A DNA stretch of 64,000 nucleotides from Pseudomonas entomophila (GTDB lineage: Bacteria; Pseudomonadota; Gammaproteobacteria; Pseudomonadales; Pseudomonadaceae). Location: positions 434,001-498,000 of the forward strand of contig NZ_JARGCS010000012.1 of assembly GCF_029193575.1 (NCBI RefSeq), read 5' to 3'. Both the position numbers and the translations under genes were made by a program. Below are positions 41,608-50,347 of the stretch, one piece after another (the first letter of the stretch is position 1; every line of letters starts with the position of its first letter). The notes beneath the pieces were generated by a model. It ran no database searches, was not told the origin of the DNA, and saw only the letters and a list, made by a program, of their open reading frames with translations.

Positions 41608-42150
41608 ATGGCCCAGCCGTCCACTACCTATAAATTCGAACTGAACCTGACCGACCTCGACCGTGGCGTCTATGAGAACGTCCGTCAGACCATCGCCCGT
41701 CACCCCTCGGAAACCGAGGAACGCATGGCCGTGCGTCTGCTGGCCTACGCCCTCTGGTACAACGAGAACCTGTCGTTCGGGCGCGGGTTGTCGGACGTCG
41801 ATGAAGCCGCCTTGTGGGAAAAGAGCCTGGACGACCGCATCCTGCACTGGATCGAGGTCGGCCAGCCTGACGCCGAGCGCCTGACCTGGTGTTCGCGCCG
41901 CACCGAGCGCACCAGCCTGCTGGCCTACGGCAGCCTGCGGGTATGGCAGAACAAGGTGGTGGACGCGGTCAAAACCCTGAAGAACCTCAACATCGCCGCC
42001 GTGCCTCAGGAAGCGCTGGAAATCCTCGCCAAGGACATGCCGCGCACCATCAAGTGGGACGTGATGATCAGCGAAGGCACGGTGTTCGTCACCGACGATC
42101 GCGGCCAACACGAAGTGCAGTTGGAGTGGCTGCTCGGTGAGCGTGGCTGA
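41608..42150 (+). CDS. yaeQ: YaeQ family protein
   Basis: The 180-residue protein matches YaeQ throughout: YKFELNLTDLDRGVYENVRQTIARHPSETEERM (in pieces), RILHWIEVGQPDAERLTW and VFVTDDRGQHEVQLEWL. YaeQ proteins have a PD-(D/E)XK nuclease-like fold and have been linked to haemolysin expression in an rfaH mutant; a nuclease activity is not established. It precedes recJ by 9 bases and may be transcribed with it. Confidence 0.92.
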   Translation: MAQPSTTYKFELNLTDLDRGVYENVRQTIARHPSETEERMAVRLLAYALWYNENLSFGRGLSDVDEAALWEKSLDDRILHWIEVGQPDAERLTWCSRRTERTSLLAYGSLRVWQNKVVDAVKTLKNLNIAAVPQEALEILAKDMPRTIKWDVMISEGTVFVTDDRGQHEVQLEWLLGERG

Positions 42151-42159
42151 CCCGACCCC

Positions 42160-43869
42160 ATGCGCATCGAACCCCGCCCCCTGCCATCGACCCTGCCGTT
42201 CCTCGGTCACCTGCCGCCGTTGCTGACCCGCCTGTACGCCGCCCGCGGCGTGCAGAGCGAGGCCGAGCTGGACAAGAGCCTGGCGCGGTTGCTGCCTTAC
42301 CAGCAGCTCAAGGGCATTGACGCGGCGATCGACCTGCTGGTCGACGCCTTGGACCAGCGCCAGCGCATCCTCATCGTCGGCGACTTCGACGCCGATGGCG
42401 CCACCGCCAGCACTGTCGGTCTGCTCGGGCTGCGCCTGCTGGGCGCGGCGCATGTCGACTACCTGGTGCCCAACCGTTTCGAATACGGCTACGGCCTGAC
42501 CCCGGAGATCGTCGAGGTGGCCTTGCAGCGTCAGCCGCAGTTGCTGATCACCGTGGACAACGGCATCTCCAGCGTCGAGGGCGTGGCCGCCGCCAAGGCC
42601 GCTGGGCTCAAGGTCCTGGTCACCGACCACCACCTGCCCGGCGCGCAGTTGCCGGACGCCGACGCCATCGTCAACCCGAACCAGCCGGGTTGCGATTTCC
42701 CCAGCAAGTCGCTGGCCGGCGTGGGCGTGATCTTCTACGTGCTGATGGCCCTGCGCGCGCGCCTGCGCAGCCTTGGCCGCTATGAAAGCCAGCCGCAGCC
42801 GAACATTGGCGAGCTGCTCGACCTGGTGGCCCTGGGCAGCGTGGCCGACGTGGTGCCGCTGGATGCCAACAACCGCATCCTCGTGCACCAGGGCCTGGAG
42901 CGCATCCGCGCGGGTCGTGCGCGCCCGGGGCTCAAGGCGATCCTCGAAGTCGCCCGGCGCGACCACCGGCGCATCACTTCCACCGACCTCGGTTTCATCC
43001 TCGGCCCGCGGCTCAATGCCGCCGGTCGCCTGGACGACATGAGCCTGGGCATCGAATGCCTGCTCTGCGAAGACCCGGCCCAGGCACAGGACATGGCCGA
43101 GCAGCTCGATGGCCTGAACCAGGACCGCAAGTCCATCGAGCAGGGCATGCAGCGTGAGGCGCTGGCCCAGCTCAAGGATTTGCCGGTCGAGTCCATGCCC
43201 TATGGCCTGTGCTTGTTCGAGGCTGATTGGCACCAGGGCGTGATCGGCATCCTCGCCTCGCGCCTGAAGGAACGCTACCACCGTCCCACCATCGCCTTCG
43301 CCGACGCGGGGGAGGGGATGCTCAAGGGTTCGGCGCGTTCGGTGCCGGGGTTCCATATCCGCGATGCGCTGGATGCGGTGGCGGCGCGTCACCCGCAGTT
43401 GATCAGCAAGTTCGGTGGGCACGCCATGGCGGCGGGGTTGTCGCTGCCGGCGGACAACTTCCCGGCATTCGCCCAGGCATTCGACGAGGAAGTGCGCCGC
43501 CAGCTGCGCGAGGACGACCTGACCGGGCGCCTGTTGTCGGATGGCAGCCTGGCGGTGGAAGAGTTCCACCTGGACCTGGCTCGGGCTCTGCGCCATGCCG
43601 GGCCCTGGGGGCAGCACTTCCCCGAGCCGTTGTTCCATGGGGTGTTCCAGCTGGTCGAGCAACGGGTGGTTGGGGAGCGGCACCTGAAGGTGGTGCTCAA
43701 GAGCGAATGCGGCTCGGTCAAGCTCGACGGCATCGCCTTCGGCATCGACCGCGATGTGTGGCCGAACCCGACCGTGCGCTGGGTGGAGCTGGCGTACAAG
43801 CTCGATGTGAACGAGTTTCGGGGCAATGAGAGTGTGCAGTTGATGATCGCGCACATGGAGCCGCGTTGA
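42160..43869 (+). CDS. recJ: Single-strand 5'-3' exonuclease RecJ
   Basis: RecJ degrades single-stranded DNA in recombination and mismatch repair. The 569-residue DHH/DHHA1 protein has GDFDADGATASTVGLLGL (motif I), VTDHHLPGAQLPDADAIVNP (DHH motif), and GARLNAAGRLDD-like LGPRLNAAGRLDDMSLGIECLL. The C-terminal DHHA1 region includes SKFGGHAMAAGLSLP. Length fits (E. coli is 577). It ends with a small inverted repeat at 43878. Confidence 0.97.
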   Translation: MRIEPRPLPSTLPFLGHLPPLLTRLYAARGVQSEAELDKSLARLLPYQQLKGIDAAIDLLVDALDQRQRILIVGDFDADGATASTVGLLGLRLLGAAHVDYLVPNRFEYGYGLTPEIVEVALQRQPQLLITVDNGISSVEGVAAAKAAGLKVLVTDHHLPGAQLPDADAIVNPNQPGCDFPSKSLAGVGVIFYVLMALRARLRSLGRYESQPQPNIGELLDLVALGSVADVVPLDANNRILVHQGLERIRAGRARPGLKAILEVARRDHRRITSTDLGFILGPRLNAAGRLDDMSLGIECLLCEDPAQAQDMAEQLDGLNQDRKSIEQGMQREALAQLKDLPVESMPYGLCLFEADWHQGVIGILASRLKERYHRPTIAFADAGEGMLKGSARSVPGFHIRDALDAVAARHPQLISKFGGHAMAAGLSLPADNFPAFAQAFDEEVRRQLREDDLTGRLLSDGSLAVEEFHLDLARALRHAGPWGQHFPEPLFHGVFQLVEQRVVGERHLKVVLKSECGSVKLDGIAFGIDRDVWPNPTVRWVELAYKLDVNEFRGNESVQLMIAHMEPR

Positions 43870-43877
43870 GGTGGCCC

Positions 43878-43904
43878 GTGCCGGCCCCGCGATAGGGCCG
43901 GCAC
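43878..43904. repeat. Short perfect palindrome after recJ
   Basis: GTGCCGGCCC pairs with GGGCCGGCAC around a 7-base CGCGATA loop. It is a REP half-element or a terminator stem. Confidence 0.55.
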
Positions 43905-44025
43905 ATCTCCCGCAAAACCTCATCCCCAGAACAATCTGGTCTAGTCTCAAGAGACCGGTACCGGGCCAGGGTCGCGCATGAGTGCTCGGGCCGGATCACC
44001 ATTGGAGTCCTTGGGAGGTCCCGTC

Positions 44026-45132
44026 ATGAGCCTGCTGCTTGAGCCGTACACCCTGCGTCAGCTGACCCTGCCCAACCGCATCGCCGTTTCCCCCATGTGC
44101 CAGTATTCCTGCGTCGATGGCCTGGCCAACGACTGGCACCTCGTGCACCTTGGCAGCCGCGCCGTCGGCGGCGCCGGGCTGATCATCACCGAAGCCACAG
44201 CCGTGACCCCGGACGGTCGCATCACCGCCGAGGACCTGGGCCTTTGGAGCGACGCGCAGATCGCCCCGCTGCAACGCATCACCCGTTTCATCACTGCCCA
44301 GGGCGCCGTGCCGGGCATCCAGCTGGCCCATGCTGGGCGCAAGGCCAGCACCCATCGCCCCTGGTTGGGCAAGCATGGCAGCGTCAAGGTCGAGGAGGGC
44401 GGCTGGCAACCCGTCGGGCCGTCGAAGATCGCTTTCGACCCGGAGCACAGCGTGCCCCATGAGCTGACCGAAGAGGAAATCTCGGGCATCATCCAGGCCT
44501 TCACCGACGCCGCTCGTCGCGCTTTGACCGCAGGGTTCAAGGTGGTCGAGGTGCATGCCGCCCATGGCTACCTGTTGCACCAGTTCCTGTCGCCCTTGAG
44601 CAACCAGCGTCGCGACCGCTACGGCAGCTGTTTCGACAACCGCATCCGCCTGACCCTGGAAGTCACCCAGGCGGTGCGTGAGGTGTGGCCCGAGGAACTG
44701 CCGCTGATCGTGCGGGTGTCGGCCACCGACTGGGTCGAGGACGGCTGGAACCCCGATGAAACCGTAGAACTGGCCCGTCGCCTGAAAGCGCTGGGCGCGG
44801 ACCTGATCGACGTCTCCTCCGGTGGCACCTCCATGCACGCCGAGATCCCCACCGGCCCCGGCTACCAGACCCGTTTCGCCGAGCGGGTGCGCAAGGAGTC
44901 GGGCATCGCCACCGGCACCGTCGGGATGATCACCGAGCCGGCGCAGGCCGAGCACATCCTGCGCACCGGCCAGGCCGATATCATCTTCCTCGCCCGCGAA
45001 CTGCTGCGCGACCCGTATTGGCCTCTGCACGCCGATGACGACCTGGGGGGAAGCAAGGCCACCTGGCCGGCCCAGTACCAACGCGCGACCAGCCGGGCCA
45101 ACCCGATACACGAGTCGGACTTGCGCGACTGA
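44026..45132 (+). CDS. Old-yellow-enzyme family NAD(P)H:flavin oxidoreductase
   Basis: The 368-residue FMN-binding TIM barrel is of the YqjM/XenA type (thermophilic-like OYE). Evidence: PNRIAVSPMCQYSCVDGLANDWH at the start (the Cys beside FMN in SPMCQYS), IQLAHAGRKAS (substrate His region), GFKVVEVHAAHGYLLHQFLSPLSNQRRDRYGS (in pieces), and TGTVGMITEP. It should reduce activated alkenes. It is not the same protein as the P. putida XenA sequence I recall, so no symbol is given. The start at 44026 has GGGAGG upstream. Confidence 0.9.
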   Translation: MSLLLEPYTLRQLTLPNRIAVSPMCQYSCVDGLANDWHLVHLGSRAVGGAGLIITEATAVTPDGRITAEDLGLWSDAQIAPLQRITRFITAQGAVPGIQLAHAGRKASTHRPWLGKHGSVKVEEGGWQPVGPSKIAFDPEHSVPHELTEEEISGIIQAFTDAARRALTAGFKVVEVHAAHGYLLHQFLSPLSNQRRDRYGSCFDNRIRLTLEVTQAVREVWPEELPLIVRVSATDWVEDGWNPDETVELARRLKALGADLIDVSSGGTSMHAEIPTGPGYQTRFAERVRKESGIATGTVGMITEPAQAEHILRTGQADIIFLARELLRDPYWPLHADDDLGGSKATWPAQYQRATSRANPIHESDLRD

Positions 45133-45174
45133 ACCCGGCGCGTCGCTCGGTCTGGCTTCTTCAGCCACGGCATT

Positions 45175-45208
45175 GGACTCATCGCGGGGCTTGCCCCGCG
45201 GTGAGTCC
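45175..45208. repeat. REP-type palindrome
   Basis: GGACTCATCGCGGGGC pairs with GCCCCGCGGTGAGTCC with one G-T pair, around a short loop. It lies between the OYE and DUF533 genes. Confidence 0.65.
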
Positions 45209-45309
45209 GGTATGGACATCAAGCAACATTCAGAAGCAAATGCATTAAGCGTGGATTCAGCCCGCAGGCCTAATCTGGGCCTTTCTTTCCCTTCGCGGAG
45301 GTACCCCAG

Positions 45310-46029
45310 ATGAACACCCGTGGTCTGCTCGATCAATTGCTCCGTTCCGGCCAGGACCTGCTGCAGAAGCAGCAAGGCAAGGGCGGCGCGGGCCAGGCGC
45401 CAGGGCTTGGCGACCTGCTGGGCGGCGGCAAGGGCTCGGGCCTGGGCAGCCTGCTCTCGGGGGCTGGCGGCGGCGCCTTGGCGGCGGGCGCGATGGGCCT
45501 GCTGCTGGGTAACAAGAAAGCGCGCAAATACGGTGGCAAGGCACTGACCTATGGTGGCCTGGCGGCGCTTGGCGTGCTCGCCTACAAGGCCTATGGCAAT
45601 TGGCAGGCGCGCCAGGGCGCGAACACCGGGCAGGAGCCACAAACGCTCGACCGCCTGCCGCCGGCCCAGGCCGAGCAGCACAGCCAGGCGGTATTGCGTG
45701 CCCTGGTGGCGGCGGCCAGGTCCGATGGCCATATCGACGAGCGCGAGCGGGCGCTGATCGAGGGTGAGTTCACCCGGCTCGACAGCGACCGCGAGCTGCA
45801 AGGCTGGCTGCATGCCGAACTGAACAAACCACTGGACCCCGCCGAAGTGGCGCGTGCCGCGCAGACGCCGGAAATGGCCGCCGAGATGTACCTGGCCAGC
45901 GTGATGATGGTCGACCAGGAGAACTTCATGGAGCGTGCCTACCTGGACGAGCTGGCCCGCCAGTTGCGCCTCGACCCGGCGTTGCGCCAGGAACTGGAAA
46001 ACCAGGTGAGGCTCGCCGCAGGGCAGTGA
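45310..46029 (+). CDS. DUF533 / TerB-like inner membrane protein
   Basis: The 239-residue protein begins with a glycine-rich, low-complexity segment (GLGDLLGGGKGSGLGSLLSG, about residues 30-55), a hydrophobic segment (about 55-95) and ends with a DUF533 TerB-like helical domain (about 110-235; LRALVAAARSDGHIDERERALIEGEF with the acidic D-H-ID-E-E pattern of TerB). E. coli YebE is similar. Function is unknown; TerB domains are linked to tellurite resistance and membrane stress only by association. Confidence 0.82.
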   Translation: MNTRGLLDQLLRSGQDLLQKQQGKGGAGQAPGLGDLLGGGKGSGLGSLLSGAGGGALAAGAMGLLLGNKKARKYGGKALTYGGLAALGVLAYKAYGNWQARQGANTGQEPQTLDRLPPAQAEQHSQAVLRALVAAARSDGHIDERERALIEGEFTRLDSDRELQGWLHAELNKPLDPAEVARAAQTPEMAAEMYLASVMMVDQENFMERAYLDELARQLRLDPALRQELENQVRLAAGQ

Positions 46030-46049
46030 TCGCGGTTTGGTGTTGCCTG

Positions 46050-46153
46050 GGCGGGCGCTATCGCGGGGCAAGCCCGCTCCTCCAGATACGGCGCAGTCCT
46101 TGAGAGCGGTGCTGTACCTGCGGGAGCGGGTTCGCCCCGCGATGAGGCCGCCC
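46050..46153. repeat. Long BIME-like pair of REP elements upstream of wspA
   Basis: GGGCGGGCGCTATCGCGGGG at one end mirrors CCCCGCGATGAGGCCGCCC at the other, and GCAAGCCCGCTCCT mirrors GGGAGCGGGTTCGC inside. The whole is an inverted pair about 100 bases long. Confidence 0.7.
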
Positions 46154-46246
46154 CCGACAGCCCCGCTAATGGCCACTGGCTACTCCATCGGCATGAATGC
46201 CTGAATCCCCCCGCAATTCAGCCGCGAACCTACAGAGCGCCTACGC

Positions 46247-46252
46247 TATACT
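46247..46252 (+). promoter_or_regulatory. Possible -10 element of the wsp operon
   Basis: TATACT lies 43 bases before the wspA GTG. The -35 position reads GCGAAC, a poor match, so activity is uncertain. Confidence 0.35.
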
Positions 46253-46294
46253 TCGGCGATTTTCCCGCTCGTAGCGAATTCTTGAGGGCTGATT

Positions 46295-47917
46295 GTGAAA
46301 AACTGGACCTTGCGCCAACGGATCCTGGCAAGTTTCGCCGTGATCATCGCCATCATGCTGTTGATGATCGTGGCCGCCTATTCGCGCCTGGTGTCGATCG
46401 AGGCGAGCGAAGAGGCGGTGGGGGCCGACAGCATCCCCGGGGTCTATTACAGTTCGATGATCCGCAGCGCCTGGGTCGACAGCTACGTCGCCAGCCAGCA
46501 ATTGGTGGGGCTCTCCGAGCACCGTGAATTGACCTCGGCCGACGTCGAGCTGTTCAAGAGCTTCAACGACCGCCTCAGGGAACAGATGGACCATTACCAG
46601 GGCACCATCGAGGATTCGCAGGACCAGGCGGCCTTCGATACCTTCGTGCGCCTGGAGGCCGATTACCTCAAGGTGGTCGACCGGGTGCTCGAGGCATACC
46701 GTGCGAAGAACTATGTCGAGGCCGAGCGCCTGATCATCGATGAGCTGACGCCCACCTGGGCTGCCGGGCGCAAGCACCTGAACGCGCTCATCGACCGCAA
46801 CACCGAGTCGGCCAACGCCGCCTCGCGCGATATCGTCGCTGCCGTGGCCACGGCCAAGGGCAGCATGGTCGTCTCGTTGCTGCTGGCCATCATCGCCGCT
46901 GGCGTTTGCGGCCTGTTGCTGATGCGCGCTATCACGGCCCCCGTGCAACGTATCGTTCACGCATTGGACAAGCTGCGCTCGGGCGACCTCAGCGCCCGCC
47001 TGAGCCTGGACCGCAAGGACGAGTTCGGCGCCATCGAGAACGGCTTCAACGAAATGGGCGAGGCCTTGGCCAACCTGGTTGCCCAGGCCCAGCGCTCGTC
47101 GGTGCAGGTGACCACCTCGGTGACCGAGATCGCCGCCACCTCCAAGCAGCAGCAGGCCACCGCCACCGAAACCGCCGCCACCACCACGGAGATCGGCGCC
47201 ACCTCGCGGGAAATCGCCGCCACCTCGCGCGACCTGGTGCGCACCATGACCGAAGTGACCAGCGCCGCCGACCAGGCCTCGAGCCTGGCGGGCTCCGGCC
47301 AGCAGGGCCTGGCGCGCATGGAGGAGACCATGCACCAGGTCATGGGCGCCGCCGACCTGGTCAACGCCAAGCTCGGGATCCTCAACGAGAAGGCCAGCAA
47401 CATCAACCAAGTGGTGGTGACCATCGTCAAGGTCGCCGACCAGACCAACCTGCTCTCGCTCAACGCCGCCATCGAGGCCGAGAAGGCCGGCGAGTACGGC
47501 CGTGGCTTCGCCGTGGTGGCCACCGAGGTGCGCCGCCTGGCCGACCAGACCGCCGTGGCCACCTATGACATCGAACAGATGGTGCGCGAGATCCAGTCGG
47601 CGGTGTCGGCGGGGGTGATGGGCATGGACAAGTTCTCCGAGGAAGTGCGCCGCGGCATGTTCGAGGTGCAGCAGGTGGGTGAGCAGTTGAGCCAGATCAT
47701 CCATCAGGTGCAGGCCCTGGCGCCGCGCGTGTTGATGGTCAACGAGGGCATGCAGGCCCAGGCCACCGGCGCCGAGCAGATCAACCAGGCGCTGGCCCAG
47801 CTCAGCGATGCCAGCACCCAGACCGTGGAGTCGCTGCGCCAGGCCAGTTTCGCCATCGATGAGCTCAGTCAAGTGGCTGCCGGCCTGCGCGGCGGTGTGT
47901 CGCGCTTCAAAGTCTGA
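46295..47917 (+). CDS. wspA: Wsp chemoreceptor (methyl-accepting protein) WspA
   Basis: WspA is the membrane receptor of the Wsp surface-sensing pathway. The 540-residue protein starts with GTG, has a membrane segment at about residues 10-31, a periplasmic four-helix sensing domain, a second membrane segment (about 190-210), a HAMP region ([24 protein letters not shown]) and a long cytoplasmic coiled coil. The hairpin tip is [41 protein letters not shown] (in pieces), a close match to other receptors but with S for A in the LSLNAA core and EK in place of AR. Methylation sites are expected in the flanking coiled coil. It is the first of seven overlapping wsp genes. Confidence 0.95.
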   Translation: MKNWTLRQRILASFAVIIAIMLLMIVAAYSRLVSIEASEEAVGADSIPGVYYSSMIRSAWVDSYVASQQLVGLSEHRELTSADVELFKSFNDRLREQMDHYQGTIEDSQDQAAFDTFVRLEADYLKVVDRVLEAYRAKNYVEAERLIIDELTPTWAAGRKHLNALIDRNTESANAASRDIVAAVATAKGSMVVSLLLAIIAAGVCGLLLMRAITAPVQRIVHALDKLRSGDLSARLSLDRKDEFGAIENGFNEMGEALANLVAQAQRSSVQVTTSVTEIAATSKQQQATATETAATTTEIGATSREIAATSRDLVRTMTEVTSAADQASSLAGSGQQGLARMEETMHQVMGAADLVNAKLGILNEKASNINQVVVTIVKVADQTNLLSLNAAIEAEKAGEYGRGFAVVATEVRRLADQTAVATYDIEQMVREIQSAVSAGVMGMDKFSEEVRRGMFEVQQVGEQLSQIIHQVQALAPRVLMVNEGMQAQATGAEQINQALAQLSDASTQTVESLRQASFAIDELSQVAAGLRGGVSRFKV

Positions 47918-47922
47918 CGCCG

Positions 47923-48429
47923 ATGAACGACCTGCCTGCACGCGATCCGCGCCCCGTCGAGGCCCAGGGCGCGCTGTACCTGCTGTTTCGTCTGCGCGAG
48001 CAGCGCTTCGCGCTGGATGTGCGCGAAGTGATCGAGGTGTTGCCGCAACGGCTGCTCAAACCCATTGCCCAGGCGCCGGCCTGGGTTGCCGGCATCCTCG
48101 CGCATCGCGGCGCCCTGGTGCCGGTGATCGACCTCTCGGCACTGAGCTTCGGCGAGCCCGCTCCGCAGCGCACCAGCACCCGCCTGGTGCTGGTGCACTA
48201 CTGCGGCGCCCTTCAACTGGGCCTGATCCTGGAACAGGCGACCAATACCCTGCGCTGCCGCCCCGACGAATTCCAACCCTATGGCGTGGACAACGCCGAG
48301 GCCCCGTACCTGGGGCCGGTGCGCCAGGACGAACACGGCTTGCTGCAGCGCATCCAGGTCGATGACCTGCTCAGCGACGCGGTGCGTGCGCTGCTGTTCC
48401 CCGATCAACCCGGGCAGGTGCCGGCATGA
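47923..48429 (+). CDS. wspB: CheW-like coupling protein WspB
   Basis: The 168-residue CheW-domain protein links WspA to the kinase WspE. The CheW start LYLLFRLREQRFALDVREVIEVLP and the WVAGILAHRGALVPVIDLSAL block are the family signatures (in pieces). The gene lies 5 bases after wspA, and its stop overlaps wspC by 4 bases. The pathway has two coupling proteins, this and WspD. Confidence 0.93.
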   Translation: MNDLPARDPRPVEAQGALYLLFRLREQRFALDVREVIEVLPQRLLKPIAQAPAWVAGILAHRGALVPVIDLSALSFGEPAPQRTSTRLVLVHYCGALQLGLILEQATNTLRCRPDEFQPYGVDNAEAPYLGPVRQDEHGLLQRIQVDDLLSDAVRALLFPDQPGQVPA

Positions 48430-49685
48430 GCGAGCAACGTTTCCATCGCTTCCTGCAAGAGCGCATCGGGCTGGACGTCGAGTCGGTCGGCGCGCCGATG
48501 ATCGAGCGCGCCTTGCGCCAGCGCTGCGTGGCCATGGCCGCCGAGCACTTGGATGACTACTGGTTGCTCTTGCAGCAATCGAGCGAAGAGCAGCAGGCGC
48601 TGATCGAGGCGGTGATCGTCCCCGAGACCTGGTTCTTTCGTTACCCCGAATCGTTCACCGCCCTGGTCGGCCTGGCCCACAAGCGCCTGGCCGAGTTGGC
48701 CGGCGCGCGCCCCTTGCGCATCCTCAGCCTGCCGTGCTCGACCGGTGAAGAACCCTACTCGATCGCCATGGCGTTGCTCGACGCCGGCATGGCGGCGGGG
48801 GCGTTTCGCATCGATGGCGTCGACATCAGCCCCAGTTCGATCGCCCGTGGCGAGCAGGCGTTGTATGGGCGCAACTCGTTTCGCGGCAGCGACCTGGCGT
48901 TTCGTGAGCGGCATTTCAGCGAAGTCGACGACAGTCACCGGCTCGACGAGCGGGTGCGCCGGCAGGTCAACCTGCAGGTCGGTAACGTGCTGGACCCGGC
49001 GCTGCGTGACCGTGATGGCTGCTATGACTTCGTGTTCTGCCGCAACCTGTTGATCTATTTCGATGTGCCGACCCAGCAGCGGGTGTTCGAGGTGCTCAAG
49101 CGCCTGACCCATGCCCAGGGCGTGCTGTTCATCGGCCCGGCCGAAGGGAGCCTGCTGGCGCGCCTGGGCATGCGGCCCCTGGGCATCGCCCAGTCGTTCG
49201 CCTACGTGCGTCAGGACGAGACCCAAGCGCCACCCCCTGTGCCGCCCGTTTCGGCGCCCCGCCCCGCCGTGGTGCCGACCGTTGCGCCGCGCTCGGTCGT
49301 CTCGCCGGTGGCGCCGCGGGTTGCGCCGCCTCGCCCGGTGCTGGCCAGTCCCGGCGCCCCGGGTGAAAGCGAAAGCGCCTTGCTCGCGACCATCGCGCAG
49401 CAGGCCAACGCGGGTGCCAGTGAGCAGGCTCGCGCCAGTTGCGAGCGCTACTTGCGCCAGTTCGAGCCCAAGGCGCAGGTCTATTACTGGCTGGGCCTGC
49501 TCAGCGACACCGCAGGCGATGCCCAGGCAGCGCTGCAACACTACCGCAAGGCCTTGTATCTGGAGCCGCAGCACGCCGAGACGCTGGCGCACCTGGCCGC
49601 GTTGCTGGCGTCCCAGGGCGATGCCGTAGGCGCCCGGCGCCTTCAGGAGCGTGCGGCGCGGGCGGGCAGGGAGTCTGAACGATGA
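48426..49685 (+). CDS. wspC: CheR-type methyltransferase with TPR tail, WspC
   Basis: WspC methylates WspA, raising activity. The 419-residue protein has an N-terminal helical subdomain, a CheR SAM-methyltransferase domain (IVPETWFFRYPESF; LSLPCSTGEEPYSIAMALLDA, motif I; FVFCRNLLIYFDVPTQQRVF), and a C-terminal TPR-like part (YYWLGLLSDTAGDAQAALQHYRKALYLEPQHAETLAHLAALL in pieces). Between them is a proline-rich linker (about residues 262-310). It overlaps both neighbours by 4 bases. Confidence 0.94.
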   Translation: MSEQRFHRFLQERIGLDVESVGAPMIERALRQRCVAMAAEHLDDYWLLLQQSSEEQQALIEAVIVPETWFFRYPESFTALVGLAHKRLAELAGARPLRILSLPCSTGEEPYSIAMALLDAGMAAGAFRIDGVDISPSSIARGEQALYGRNSFRGSDLAFRERHFSEVDDSHRLDERVRRQVNLQVGNVLDPALRDRDGCYDFVFCRNLLIYFDVPTQQRVFEVLKRLTHAQGVLFIGPAEGSLLARLGMRPLGIAQSFAYVRQDETQAPPPVPPVSAPRPAVVPTVAPRSVVSPVAPRVAPPRPVLASPGAPGESESALLATIAQQANAGASEQARASCERYLRQFEPKAQVYYWLGLLSDTAGDAQAALQHYRKALYLEPQHAETLAHLAALLASQGDAVGARRLQERAARAGRESER

Positions 49686-50347
49686 GTGGCGCCAACCCGA
49701 TGCACCTGATCGCCCATGATGGCGAGGCCATCGACGATTGCTGGAACCGCATAGGCGTGCATGGCGACAAGCAGTGCCCGCTGCTCGAGCGGCATATCCA
49801 CTGCCGCAACTGCGAGGTCTATGCTGCCGCCGCCACGCGCCTGCTCGACCGTTACGCGCTGTTGCAGGATGAACGGTTCGAGGCCGCGGCGCCGGTCGAG
49901 GACGTCAGCGGCTGCTCGATGCTGTTGTTCCGCCTGGGCGAGGAATGGCTGGCCTTGGCCACCGCTTGCCTGGCCGAGATCGCGCCGCTGCAAACCGTGC
50001 ATTCCTTGCCGCACCAACGTTCTCGCATGCTCCAGGGCGTAGCCAATGTGCGTGGCGCGCTGGTGCCGTGCCTGTCGCTGGCCGACCTGCTGGGCATGGA
50101 CGCGGCGCCAGCCCAGGAGCGTGGTGGGCGGGTGATGCCACGCATGTTGATCCTCGCCGCGGATGGCGGGCCGGTAGTGATGCCGGTGGACGAGGTCGAC
50201 GGCATCCACCGCCTCGACACCTCGCGCCTGGGCGCCTCGCACGACGCAGCCCCGTTCACCCAGGCGGTGCTGCAATGGCGGGGCCGCAGCGTGCGTGTGC
50301 TGGACCCGCAACACCTTCTGTCTGCCGTGAAGCGGAGCCTGTCATGA
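49682..50347 (+). CDS. wspD: CheW-like coupling protein WspD, with Cys-rich N-terminus
   Basis: The 221-residue second coupling protein has a CheW domain from about residue 75 (LLFRLGEEWLALATACLAEIAPLQTVHSLPH in pieces; GVANVRGALVPCLSLADLLG). Ahead of it sits a conserved-looking cysteine/histidine segment: Cys20, Cys32, His38/His40, Cys41 and Cys44 (QCPLLERHIHCRNCEVYAAA). This extension is absent from WspB. It overlaps wspC and wspE by 4 bases each. Confidence 0.92.
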   Translation: MSGANPMHLIAHDGEAIDDCWNRIGVHGDKQCPLLERHIHCRNCEVYAAAATRLLDRYALLQDERFEAAAPVEDVSGCSMLLFRLGEEWLALATACLAEIAPLQTVHSLPHQRSRMLQGVANVRGALVPCLSLADLLGMDAAPAQERGGRVMPRMLILAADGGPVVMPVDEVDGIHRLDTSRLGASHDAAPFTQAVLQWRGRSVRVLDPQHLLSAVKRSLS

